Positions 1 through 7,030 of a DNA stretch of 8,256 nt are shown here, piece after piece (positions within the stretch are counted from its first letter, which is position 1; each line of letters begins with the position of its first letter). The notes under the pieces are model-generated. The model was not told the origin of the DNA. It saw only the letters and a program-made list of their open reading frames with translations, and did not search any database. Position numbers and translations under genes: made by a program. This stretch comes from Bacteroidia bacterium (GTDB lineage Bacteria; Bacteroidota; Bacteroidia; Flavobacteriales; Flavobacteriaceae), in the NCBI GenBank assembly GCA_030429325.1, contig JAUICT010000074.1, positions 1 to 8,256 of the forward strand. The letters are read 5' to 3'.

Positions 1-775
1 GTACAACCTCATCCAACAAATGCAGTCCCAAATGGCCCCGCCACGGAAAAGTCTCCATTTGTTTGGGGATGATGCTCTTTACGGTGATTTTTTTGTTGAG
101 GTTGGCCTTCACCAAAACTGAGTTTTCCAAGGCAGGGGAGGTGGGGCCCAACAGCACTTCCCGGGCCTGTTCCAGATTGCCAATGGTGGCCGAGATACCC
201 CAAATGCGAAGGTTTTTACAGATGGTTTTCAATCGGGAAAGCCCCAACTCCATCTGAACGCCTCTTTTGGTACCTAGCAGTTCGTGCCATTCGTCCACTA
301 CAATGGCGGAACAATCCTTGAAAATTTTGGCATATCCTTTTGAGGACAACAACAATTGTAAGCTTTCAGGTGTGGTGATCAACAAATCGGGCATAGCGGT
401 ACGTTGCTTGGCCCGTTCCTTGGTAGAGGTGTCCCCGGTTCGGATACCCACGGTCATTTGGGTTTCCAAATCTTCGGTAATGCGTTCCGCAGATTGTTTT
501 ATCTCTTGGGAAAGGGCTCGGAGAGGGGTGATCCAAATTGCTTTTAGCCCTTTCTTATGTTTGATTTTATAATCGGGATTATTTTTAATGTGGTTGAGTA
601 CTATCGGAAACCAAAGCGCATAGGTTTTTCCACTTCCTGTTGGAGCGTTTAACAGACCATGCTTTCCCATCAAAAAAGATTTCCATGTTTCTTTTTGAAA
701 GGGAAAGGGTTTCCAGTTCTGCTGGCTGAACCAATTTTCGGCAATATGAAAAAGTTGGGACTCTTTCAGTGGAAT
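1..775 (-). CDS. Ligase-associated DNA damage response DEXH-box helicase, N-terminal part (runs off left edge)
   Basis: This is a superfamily 2 DNA helicase of the Lhr-like, ligase-associated group, which unwinds DNA with ATP and is usually encoded beside an ATP-dependent DNA ligase and a metallo-beta-lactamase-fold exonuclease. About 258 codons of an expected 800 or more are visible. In order they show an aromatic Q-motif-like stretch (WKPFPFQKETW), Walker A APTGSGKT, motif Ia TPLRALSQE, the TTPESLQLLL motif, the DEAH-position box VVDEWHEL and motif III GISATIGN. DEWH instead of DEAH fits this subgroup. The start is uncertain. An in-frame TAA lies at 788-790, and no ATG, GTG or TTG precedes the Q-motif. 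The first ATG (670) would delete that motif. Candidates are ATT at 775 or CTG at 769, and I used 775 as the outer limit. The helicase domain assignment is firm. The partner genes would lie left of the window and are inferred. Confidence 0.9.
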   Translation of the reverse strand, partial: MPLKESQLFHIAENWFSQQNWKPFPFQKETWKSFLMGKHGLLNAPTGSGKTYALWFPIVLNHIKNNPDYKIKHKKGLKAIWITPLRALSQEIKQSAERITEDLETQMTVGIRTGDTSTKERAKQRTAMPDLLITTPESLQLLLSSKGYAKIFKDCSAIVVDEWHELLGTKRGVQMELGLSRLKTICKNLRIWGISATIGNLEQAREVLLGPTSPALENSVLVKANLNKKITVKSIIPKQMETFPWRGHLGLHLLDEVV

Positions 776-854
776 ATATTTAGGATTTTAAGGAGGAATG
801 AAAATTACAAATTTCTTTTGGGCTCATTTTTATGAACCTTTCTACTTTAAGATT

Positions 855-862
855 TATATTTG
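855..862 (+). promoter_or_regulatory. Bacteroidota-type -7 element (TATATTTG) upstream of the TerB-like gene
   Basis: TATATTTG is an exact match to the TAnnTTTG -7 element used by the Bacteroidota primary sigma factor. It ends 18 bases before the ATG at 881, which would give a leader of about a dozen bases. No good TTG -33 element sits at the usual spacing, so the call rests on the -7 match and position. Confidence 0.5.
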
Positions 863-880
863 TGCCACAAAAAATCAAGT

Positions 881-1309
881 ATGCCCATTTTAGATTTATA
901 CGAGCACGGGGATCACAGGAAAAACCTGGCCCACTTTGCCACTTTGGCTACTTTGGCGGCAGTGGACGGAGAAATCAATCCAGAGGAAAAGGCCATTTTG
1001 GACAAATTTGCCTTTAAGTTGAATATCACCGAAGCAGAATATAAGGAAGTGATGAAAAGGGAGAACAAATATCCCATAGAAACACCTCATAGTGGCGAGA
1101 AACGTTACCAAAGGTTGTTCGAGTTCTTTCAGATTATTTTTTCCGACCACGAGATTGATGCTTCTGAACGAAAGATTGTGGAAAAATATGCCATTGGCCT
1201 AGGATTTCCGCCAAAGATAGCTTCGCAGATCATAGATAAATCCATAGCCATTTTCACGGGTAGGATTGATTTTGAGGATTACCACAGGATCATGCAAAAG
1301 GACAATTAG
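881..1309 (+). CDS. TerB-like (tellurite resistance TerB family) protein
   Basis: This is a 142-residue, all-helical soluble protein of the TerB-like family. The family is named after the tellurite resistance operon but is often found alone, as here, with no clear activity. Two related acidic motifs are visible: AAVDGEINPEE at about residues 26-36, and FSDHEIDASERK about 65 residues later. They resemble the paired acidic, possibly metal-binding, motifs of TerB folds. I chose the ATG at 881 over the upstream in-frame TTG at 860, because that TTG overlaps the TATATTTG promoter element and the extra residues add nothing family-like. No terC, terD or terZ neighbours are present, so a role in tellurite resistance is not supported. 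Its stop overlaps that of the convergent FBPase gene by 4 bases. The family call is good; the function is unknown. Confidence 0.8.
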   Translation: MPILDLYEHGDHRKNLAHFATLATLAAVDGEINPEEKAILDKFAFKLNITEAEYKEVMKRENKYPIETPHSGEKRYQRLFEFFQIIFSDHEIDASERKIVEKYAIGLGFPPKIASQIIDKSIAIFTGRIDFEDYHRIMQKDN

Positions 1310-2313
1310 GCATTTGCCATAAATTCCTCTGCTTTTTCCACCATTCTTTTACTTCCGCAGAAAAAAGGTACTCGCTCGTGGAGTTCAGTAGGCTGTATGT
1401 CCATGACCCGTTGAAATCCGTCACTGGCCTTGCCGTTGGCCTGTTCGGCTATAAAAGCCATAGGATTACATTCATACAATAAGCGTAGTTTTCCCTTGTG
1501 GGCTTTACTGCTCTTGGGGTACATGTAGATGCCCCCCTTAATCATGTTTCGATGAAAGTCAGAGACCAAAGAGCCAATATATCTTGACGTATAAGGCCTA
1601 TCTCCCTCTTCTTTTTGACAATATTTGATGTAGTCTTTGACTCCCTGCGGAAAATGGATGTAATTACCTTCATTTACGGAATAAATGTTGCCATCTTCTG
1701 GATATTGCATGTTGGGATGAGATAGATAAAAGGTTCCCAAGGCCGGGTTTAGCGTAAAACCATTGACGCCGTTTCCTGTGGTGTAGACCAACATGGTAGA
1801 AGTGCCATAGATGATATACCCTGCAGCAATCTGGTTTTTTCCAGGCTGAAGAAAATCTTCAAGCGTAACGGGTGTTCCCACCGGAGTAATCCTTCGGTAT
1901 ACAGAAAAGATGGTCCCTACGGAAACATTTACATCAATATTGGATGAACCATCCAAAGGATCAATGAGCACTACATATTTATTTTGGTGTTGTTTGTCAA
2001 AGCTGTTGATACTGATAAAATCGTCCTCCTCCTCGGAAGCAATTCCGCAAACAATCTCCCTGTTTTTAAGGGTCTGAATGAACTTTTCATTGGCCAGCAC
2101 ATCCAATTTTTGTTGGTTTTCACCTTGGACATTGGTTTCACCAGCGGCTCCGATGATGTCTACAAGACCAGCTTTGTTCACTTCGTGGTTGACCACTTTC
2201 GCGGCCAAACGGATGCCATTGAGCAATCTGGAGAGCTCACCGGAGGAATATTGAAAAGAATCTTGATTGGCTATGATAAATTCACCTAGGGTGCGATGTT
2301 GCTTATCAAACAT
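1306..2313 (-). CDS. fbp: Fructose-1,6-bisphosphatase, class 1
   Basis: This cytosolic gluconeogenic enzyme hydrolyses fructose 1,6-bisphosphate to fructose 6-phosphate and phosphate, using Mg2+. The 335-residue product is close to the usual 330-340. Visible motifs are IASEEEDD (residues 91-98, metal ligands), DPLDGSSNID (118-127, metal and phosphate binding) and GKLRLLYECNPMAF (274-287), which contains the family signature including the catalytic Glu. The N-terminal HRTLGEFI and SSGELSRLLNGIRLAAK segments are also typical. An in-frame ATG at 2349 would add 12 residues, but it lies upstream of a likely -7 element at 2336-2343. The ATG at 2313 gives the family's normal N-terminus. The gene is divergent from the GNAT-aspartokinase pair and convergent with the TerB-like gene. 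It is complete, with no missing catalytic residue seen. Confidence 0.97.
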   Translation of the reverse strand: MFDKQHRTLGEFIIANQDSFQYSSGELSRLLNGIRLAAKVVNHEVNKAGLVDIIGAAGETNVQGENQQKLDVLANEKFIQTLKNREIVCGIASEEEDDFISINSFDKQHQNKYVVLIDPLDGSSNIDVNVSVGTIFSVYRRITPVGTPVTLEDFLQPGKNQIAAGYIIYGTSTMLVYTTGNGVNGFTLNPALGTFYLSHPNMQYPEDGNIYSVNEGNYIHFPQGVKDYIKYCQKEEGDRPYTSRYIGSLVSDFHRNMIKGGIYMYPKSSKAHKGKLRLLYECNPMAFIAEQANGKASDGFQRVMDIQPTELHERVPFFCGSKRMVEKAEEFMANA

Positions 2314-2335
2314 GAAAGGCTGTTTTATTTGAGGA

Positions 2336-2343
2336 CAAATATC
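2336..2343 (-). promoter_or_regulatory. Probable -7 element of fbp (GATATTTG)
   Basis: Read on the minus strand this is GATATTTG, one mismatch from TAnnTTTG. It sits 22 bases before the ATG at 2313, the spacing expected for a short leader. It argues that the upstream ATG at 2349 is not used. No clear -33 TTG was seen. Confidence 0.35.
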
Positions 2344-2396
2344 GTGCATTTTGTGAAACTATAACGATTTCGTTCAGATTAAGTTTTAGATATTTA

Positions 2397-2404
2397 TAAC
2401 TTTG
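2397..2404 (+). promoter_or_regulatory. -7 element (TAACTTTG) of the GNAT-aspartokinase transcript
   Basis: TAACTTTG matches TAnnTTTG exactly and ends 17 bases before the ATG at 2422. The predicted start site near 2410 would give a leader of about 12 bases. The -33 region lacks a clean TTG. Confidence 0.5.
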
Positions 2405-2421
2405 AGTTTTATTTGTAACAA

Positions 2422-2904
2422 ATGGAATACTTGATTAGAAACGCCCGGAAAGAAGATATGGGACAAGTCTTGAAGCTGGTTCAGGAACTTGCCGATTTTG
2501 AGAAAGAGCCCCATGCGGTTGAGATTACTCAAACCGACTTGGAAAAAGACGGTTTCGGGAAGAACAAGTTGTTCCATTGTTTTGTGGCCGAAGTTGCTGA
2601 TGAGATTGTGGGGATTGCCTTGGTCTACCCTAGGTATTCCACTTGGAAAGGTCCTGTTATTCATTTAGAAGATCTTATAGTTGCCGAGAAGATGCGGGGA
2701 AGTGGCTTGGGAACCGCCTTGTTGGATAAGGTAGTACAATATGGCCATGAACTTGGTGTGAAACGGATTTGCTGGGAAGTATTGGATTGGAACGACCCGG
2801 CCATTGAGTTCTATGAAAAGAAAGGAGCCAACGTACTACGGGATTGGGATGTGGTACAGTTGGATGAAAAAGGTATTAAAAATTATATGGAAGGGTTAAA
2901 CTAA
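2422..2904 (+). CDS. GNAT N-acetyltransferase, SSAT (diamine/thialysine acetyltransferase)-like
   Basis: This 160-residue single-domain GNAT enzyme transfers an acetyl group from acetyl-CoA to an amine. The whole length resembles spermidine/spermine N1-acetyltransferase and its thialysine-acetylating relatives. It begins with IRNARKEDMGQVLKLVQELA, followed by the KDGFG and FHCFVAEV segments. HLEDLIV (81-87) corresponds to the substrate-contacting Glu strand of SSAT. The acetyl-CoA P-loop is RGSGLG (92-97), and WNDPAIEFYEKKGA (123-136) contains the Tyr (131) that acts as general acid in SSAT. The gene is followed after 25 bases by aspartate kinase on the same strand with no obvious terminator, so the two are probably cotranscribed. 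The true substrate cannot be read from sequence. A polyamine, lysine or a lysine analogue are possibilities, the last suggested only by the neighbour. Confidence 0.88.
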   Translation: MEYLIRNARKEDMGQVLKLVQELADFEKEPHAVEITQTDLEKDGFGKNKLFHCFVAEVADEIVGIALVYPRYSTWKGPVIHLEDLIVAEKMRGSGLGTALLDKVVQYGHELGVKRICWEVLDWNDPAIEFYEKKGANVLRDWDVVQLDEKGIKNYMEGLN

Positions 2905-2929
2905 GCCTTCAAACAACACTATATTAAGC

Positions 2930-4180
2930 ATGAGAGTTTTTAAATTTGGAGGAGCATCCGTTAAAGATGCCGATGCGGTCAAGAATGTGGTAAATGTCCT
3001 TAACCAAATGGGACATAAAGATACTTTGGTGGTGATATCGGCAATGGGAAAAACCACCAATGCCATGGAAAAGGTCGTTGAGGCCTATTTTAAGGACAAA
3101 GACGCAGTAACGGGAATGCTACAGGAGGTCATGGACTATCATGATGGCATTTTAGCAGAATTGTTCCAAAACACATCCCATCCAATTTATTCCAAGATCA
3201 AATTACTTTTTGAAGAGGTTAAAGGCTTTTTAACTTGGAACAAATCACCAAAATATGCATTTGTATATGATCAGGTGGTGGGCTATGGAGAATTGATCTC
3301 TACCACTATTGTTAGTGAATATCTTAATGAAGTGGGCTTGGCCAGCACATGGTTGGATGTTCGTACCTTGATTAAAACCGACAACAATTATCGGGATGCC
3401 CAAATCAATTGGGAACGCACCCAAGAAGAAGTGGCTGCAAGGGTGGATATGTCTAAATTGAACATTACCCAAGGATTTTTGGGTAGTGATGACAATAACT
3501 TTACCACTACTTTGGGTAGAGAGGGTTCGGATTACACGGCCGCCATTTTGGCCTATTGCCTTAATGCAGAATCCGTAACCATTTGGAAAGATGTGCCAGG
3601 CGTATTGAATGCAGACCCCAGAAATTTTAAAGAGACCCAACTATTGGAGCAAATCTCATATCGAGAAGCCATAGAATTGGCCTTTTATGGAGCTTCCGTA
3701 ATACACCCAAAAACATTACAGCCCCTACAACGCAAGGAAATTCCATTGCACGTAAAATCTTTTGTGAGCCCTAAGGACAAGGGTACAACCGTGGGGAAAG
3801 GCATTGGAATTGTCCCCAAAGTACCGTGTTTCATTGTTAAAAAAGACCAAGTTCTTCTAAAGCTCTCTTCCTTGGATTTTTCTTTCATTGTGGAAGACAA
3901 CATCAGTGAAATATTTAAACTTTTCCATGATCATCGATTAAAAGTGGACCTGATCCAGAACTCTGCCATTAGCTTTTCAGTCTGTCTTGACAATAAGTTC
4001 AATGGGCTTCAATCCATGTTGGACGAGTTGAAAAGAAAGTTCAAAGTGGTCTGCCATGAAGAGGTATCTCTTTACACCATTCGCCATTTTGATGACAATG
4101 CCGTAAAATCCCTTCAAAACGGGAAGTCCGTACTTGTGGAGCAACGCGGCAAGGAAACGGTCCAGCTAGTGGTAAAATAG
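2930..4180 (+). CDS. lysC: Aspartate kinase (monofunctional)
   Basis: This enzyme phosphorylates L-aspartate to 4-phospho-L-aspartate, the first step toward lysine (via diaminopimelate), threonine and methionine. The 416-residue protein is monofunctional, with no homoserine dehydrogenase domain. The kinase domain shows KFGGAS (5-10; KFGGTS in many homologues), VISAMGKTTNAM (35-46), GYGELIST (118-125), TTLGREGSD (193-201; GRGGSD in E. coli), the nucleotide-binding region WKDVPGVLNADPR (219-231) and GASVIHPKTLQP (254-265). From about residue 300 a regulatory region of ACT type follows (QVLLKLSSLDFSFI onward, ending near KETVQLVV). Feedback control by lysine or threonine is likely but cannot be assigned. 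The gene sits 25 bases behind the SSAT-like GNAT gene. The symbol lysC is used generically, since paralogues may exist in the genome. Confidence 0.95.
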   Translation: MRVFKFGGASVKDADAVKNVVNVLNQMGHKDTLVVISAMGKTTNAMEKVVEAYFKDKDAVTGMLQEVMDYHDGILAELFQNTSHPIYSKIKLLFEEVKGFLTWNKSPKYAFVYDQVVGYGELISTTIVSEYLNEVGLASTWLDVRTLIKTDNNYRDAQINWERTQEEVAARVDMSKLNITQGFLGSDDNNFTTTLGREGSDYTAAILAYCLNAESVTIWKDVPGVLNADPRNFKETQLLEQISYREAIELAFYGASVIHPKTLQPLQRKEIPLHVKSFVSPKDKGTTVGKGIGIVPKVPCFIVKKDQVLLKLSSLDFSFIVEDNISEIFKLFHDHRLKVDLIQNSAISFSVCLDNKFNGLQSMLDELKRKFKVVCHEEVSLYTIRHFDDNAVKSLQNGKSVLVEQRGKETVQLVVK

Positions 4181-4230
4181 CAGATACGACGCACTTTTTT
4201 GGAACACCAAGCCCAATACCCGTAATTTTC

Positions 4231-4238
4231 TATCTTTA
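4231..4238 (+). promoter_or_regulatory. Possible -7 element (TATCTTTA) before the acyltransferase gene
   Basis: TATCTTTA differs from TAnnTTTG only at the last base and lies 26 bases before the ATG at 4265. The nearest TTG upstream (4199-4201) is further away than the usual spacing. This would give the lipid gene its own promoter apart from aspartate kinase, whose stop is 84 bases upstream. Confidence 0.3.
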
Positions 4239-4264
4239 CGTTTACCTAAACAATACGAATATAC

Positions 4265-6085
4265 ATGGGGCTGGTTTCTGCGAAAGAGGTAGCAAAGGTG
4301 ATTCATCTGGACAAGTATGGCTTTTTGGGCACTTTTGTTGGATGGCTTTTAATGGTGGCTACCAAGATTACTACCATAAACCGATTTTACAACAGAAATA
4401 AGGAGCTCCCTGGACCTGAATTTCTGGATGCCATTTTAGAACATTACGAAATTGATTTTGAAGTTCCGGAGGAAGATTTAAAACGACTTCCCAAAACAGG
4501 ACCATATATTACCATCAGTAATCATCCTTTGGGAGGTATAGATGGTGTTCTTTTGTTGAAACTGATGTTGAATGAACGTCAGGACTTTAAGATCATAGCC
4601 AACTTTTTGCTACACCGCATAGAACCGTTGAAACCATACATTATGCCCGTAAATCCTTTTGAGAACCATAAGGATGCCAAAAGCAGTATTATGGGATTCA
4701 AGAATGCACTCAAACATTTACAGGAGGGACATCCATTGGGAATTTTTCCTGCAGGGGAAGTGTCCACATATCGCGATGGCAAATTGGTGGTGGACCGCCC
4801 ATGGGAAGAAGCAGCCATTAAACTGATTCGTAAGGCCGAGGTTCCTGTGGTGCCTATTTACTTTCATGCCCGCAATAGTCGACTCTTTTATCGGTTGTCC
4901 AAAATGAACGATGTTTTTAGGACGGCCAAGCTGCCCTCGGAACTGACATCGCAGAGCAGAAGACCTATTAAGGTGCGTATAGGTCAGCCCATTTCCGTGG
5001 CTACTCAAAACGAAGAAGAGACCTTGGAATCCTACACCGAGCTGTTACGCAAAAAAACCTACCTCTTGGCCAATGTGTTCGAGAAGGAACGTTTGATCGA
5101 TAAGGTCCCGACCACACTCAAAATTCCAAAGCCTCCCAAAAAGATAGCCACACCAGTCAGCTCCAAAGTTTTGGAAGGGGAGGTGGAAAAATTGCGGGAA
5201 AAGGACTGTAGGGTACTCCAAAGCAAGAATTATGAGGTATACCTGGCCCAACAGAAAGACATCCCTTTTATCTTGAATGAAATAGGAAGGCAGCGGGAAA
5301 TCACCTTTAGGGAAGTGGGCGAAGGGACCAACAATGCCATTGACTTGGATAAGTTTGACTCTTACTACCACCATCTCTTTTTATGGGATGATGAGGATAA
5401 GAAGATTGTTGGGGCCTACCGCATGGGATTGGGGTCCGAAATCTTCAAGAAGTTTGGGATAGATGGCTTTTATCTTCAAGATCTTTTCCGTTTTGAGCCG
5501 GAACTTTATGGAATGATGGAAAAATCCATCGAAATGGGAAGGGCCTACATTATCAAGGAATATCAACAAAAACCCATGCCCCTTTTTCTATTGTGGAAAG
5601 GAATTGTGCATACCACATTGCGGCATCCAGAACATAAATATTTGATAGGAGGGGTAAGCATCAGCAACCAGTTTTCCAATTTCTCCAAGTCGCTTATGAT
5701 CGAATTCATGAAATCCAATTACTGGGATCCCTACGTGGCACAATACATCCGCCCCAAAAAGGAATTCAAGGTAAAACTCAATGATGCGGACAAAGAGTTT
5801 GTTTTTGACGAGACCCAAGCCGACCTCAATAAATTTGATAAACTGATCAGTGAAGTGGAGCCAGGGAGCCTTCGTTTGCCCGTTTTGATCAAAAAATATA
5901 TCAAACAGAACGCCAAGGTGGTAGCCTTTAATGTAGATCCACTATTTAATAATTCCGTGGATGGACTCATGTACATACGGATTGCAGACCTACCTGAAAG
6001 TACGGTAAAGCCCGTTATGGAAGAATTTCAGGCAGAATTGGAACGAAAATTGGCTGAAGGTCCAGCGACCCACAATGTGGATTAA
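4265..6085 (+). CDS. OlsF/GlsF-type bifunctional acyltransferase for acyl-amino-acid lipids
   Basis: This 606-residue fusion joins two acyltransferases acting at the inner membrane. The N-terminal half (about 60-270) is a PlsC-like O-acyltransferase with NHPLGGIDG (86-94), FPAGEVS (161-167) and VVPIYF (195-200). The C-terminal half (about 320-500) is an OlsB-like N-acyltransferase of the GNAT fold, with REITFREVGEG (344-354), KKIVGAYRMG (379-388) and EMGRAYI (423-429). A tail region, VDPLFNNSVDGLM (557-569), is often seen at the end of such proteins. In OlsF-type enzymes the OlsB-like part attaches a 3-hydroxyacyl chain to an amino acid amine, and the PlsC-like part esterifies its hydroxyl, giving ornithine or glycine lipids. 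Which amino acid is used here is unknown. The residue spacing H87-x5-D93 differs from the classical H-x4-D. An interdomain linker near 280-305 is rich in Pro and Lys. The stop interlocks with that of arsC. Confidence 0.85.
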   Translation: MGLVSAKEVAKVIHLDKYGFLGTFVGWLLMVATKITTINRFYNRNKELPGPEFLDAILEHYEIDFEVPEEDLKRLPKTGPYITISNHPLGGIDGVLLLKLMLNERQDFKIIANFLLHRIEPLKPYIMPVNPFENHKDAKSSIMGFKNALKHLQEGHPLGIFPAGEVSTYRDGKLVVDRPWEEAAIKLIRKAEVPVVPIYFHARNSRLFYRLSKMNDVFRTAKLPSELTSQSRRPIKVRIGQPISVATQNEEETLESYTELLRKKTYLLANVFEKERLIDKVPTTLKIPKPPKKIATPVSSKVLEGEVEKLREKDCRVLQSKNYEVYLAQQKDIPFILNEIGRQREITFREVGEGTNNAIDLDKFDSYYHHLFLWDDEDKKIVGAYRMGLGSEIFKKFGIDGFYLQDLFRFEPELYGMMEKSIEMGRAYIIKEYQQKPMPLFLLWKGIVHTTLRHPEHKYLIGGVSISNQFSNFSKSLMIEFMKSNYWDPYVAQYIRPKKEFKVKLNDADKEFVFDETQADLNKFDKLISEVEPGSLRLPVLIKKYIKQNAKVVAFNVDPLFNNSVDGLMYIRIADLPESTVKPVMEEFQAELERKLAEGPATHNVD

Positions 6086-6504
6086 CCTCTTAACTCCTCC
6101 TTGACAAAATCATGGCAAAACTCCTTGATTTCTTCCCTAGTCTTTAAAAAAGCATCGTGGATTTCTTTTTCCGTACCCTTCACCTTTGATGGGTCAAAAA
6201 AGTTTTGATGGATGCGTATGGCATTTTTGGCCGGGATAAACGGGCAGTTTTCCTTGGCGTGGTCGCATACAGTGATGATATAGTCCCAATCAATGCCGGT
6301 ATACTCATCCACATGGTTGGAGGTATGGTTGGAAATGTCCACCCTGTCTTCTTTCATGATGGCCATAGCCCCAGGGTTTAGTCCGTGGGTCTCTATTCCT
6401 GCGCTGTAGATATTTGCAAGTTTATCTTGAAAATAGTTGAGGTAACCATGGGCCATTTGGCTTCTACAGGAATTTCCGGTACAAAGTACCAATACGTTTT
6501 TCAT
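6082..6504 (-). CDS. arsC: Thioredoxin-type arsenate reductase (low-molecular-weight phosphatase fold)
   Basis: This cytosolic 140-residue enzyme reduces arsenate to arsenite. The fold is that of low-molecular-weight tyrosine phosphatases, with the P-loop CTGNSCRS (C8-x5-R14) at the N-terminus. Cys8, Cys80 and Cys87 (VCDHAKENCP) match the three-cysteine relay of the Staphylococcus pI258-type, thioredoxin-coupled ArsC, so it is more likely a reductase than a plain protein phosphatase. IHQNFFDPSKVKG (98-110) carries the usual Asp-Pro near the active site. It is the last gene of the ars operon, 24 bases after the ArsN1-like gene. Its stop overlaps by 4 bases the stop of the convergent acyltransferase gene, so no terminator lies between them. 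No arsenite exporter gene follows it. Confidence 0.93.
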   Translation of the reverse strand: MKNVLVLCTGNSCRSQMAHGYLNYFQDKLANIYSAGIETHGLNPGAMAIMKEDRVDISNHTSNHVDEYTGIDWDYIITVCDHAKENCPFIPAKNAIRIHQNFFDPSKVKGTEKEIHDAFLKTREEIKEFCHDFVKEELRG

Positions 6505-6528
6505 TTTATTTGGTTTTTGATGTGATGA

Positions 6529-7020
6529 TTATGTTATTCCAACCTTATTACTACGCCTTTCAAACAACAGGTTGTCTTTCCATTCCCCGTGGATTTTGCC
6601 CACGCGTTCGCGCTTGCCAATATAGCGAAAACCCACTGTTTCATGGAGTTTTACACTTGCTTTATTTTCGGGAAAAATACCGGATTGCAATGTCCAGAAT
6701 CCAGCCTCTTCACTTTCGGAAATGAGCTGTTCCATAAGCTGCTTTCCAACGCCTTTTCCGCGGCTATTGGAGCCAATGTACACACTGACCTCGGCGACAC
6801 CTCCGTATACGCACCTGCTTGAGACGGGAGATAGTGCCGCCCAGCCTAGTACACGGTCATTTTCCTCAGCAACCAATCTACATGAGCTGATATGGGACCG
6901 GTCCCAAGCTTCATAGGTAGGAGGCTTGGTCTCGAAGGTGGCAAAACCAGTGGCTATACCTTCGGTATAGATTTGTTTTACCTGCTCCCAGTCGGAAGTT
7001 TTCATGCTACGGATGAACAT
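6529..7020 (-). CDS. arsN1: ArsN1-like GNAT N-acetyltransferase (arsinothricin/phosphinothricin type)
   Basis: This 163-residue GNAT enzyme resembles phosphinothricin acetyltransferase and, given its place in an ars operon, ArsN1. ArsN1 acetylates the amino group of arsinothricin, an arsenic-containing glutamate analogue, and so detoxifies it. Visible features are MKTSDWEQVKQIYTEGIATG (6-25), ATFETKPP (27-34), VLGWAALSPVSSRCVYGGVA (57-76), EVSVY (77-81) with the acidic residue used in this family, the acetyl-CoA loop RGKGVG (87-92) and FPENKASVKLHETVGF (116-131). I chose the ATG at 7020. It lies 10 bases after the preceding stop and has an AGAGG-like site, whereas the ATG at 7140 would lie inside the DUF6428 gene and add 40 non-family residues. 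Family membership and operon context are seen. The exact substrate is inferred; plain phosphinothricin or methionine sulfoximine are alternatives. Confidence 0.82.
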   Translation of the reverse strand: MFIRSMKTSDWEQVKQIYTEGIATGFATFETKPPTYEAWDRSHISSCRLVAEENDRVLGWAALSPVSSRCVYGGVAEVSVYIGSNSRGKGVGKQLMEQLISESEEAGFWTLQSGIFPENKASVKLHETVGFRYIGKRERVGKIHGEWKDNLLFERRSNKVGIT

Positions 7021-7030
7021 GACCTCTTTT

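Noticed and set aside
267..572. 101-codon plus-strand reading frame opposite the helicase.
   Set aside because: The minus strand here encodes clear helicase motifs (Walker A, DEWH, SAT), so the plus-strand frame is incidental.
860..880. In-frame TTG start that would lengthen the TerB-like protein by seven residues.
   Set aside because: The codon is part of the TATATTTG promoter element, and the ATG at 881 has suitable leader spacing.
798..893. A 31-codon plus-strand reading frame preceded by a perfect AGGAGG.
   Set aside because: The AGGAGG is only one base from the ATG, the peptide is unlike anything I recognise, and it overlaps the promoter and start of the TerB-like gene. Shine-Dalgarno sites are little used in this group.
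1984..2289. 101-codon plus-strand reading frame opposite fbp.
   Set aside because: It is antisense to the conserved catalytic core of FBPase, with no family resemblance.
4141..4264. Searched the gap between aspartate kinase and the acyltransferase gene for a terminator or small RNA.
   Set aside because: No stable stem followed by a T run was found, only a weak -7-like element.
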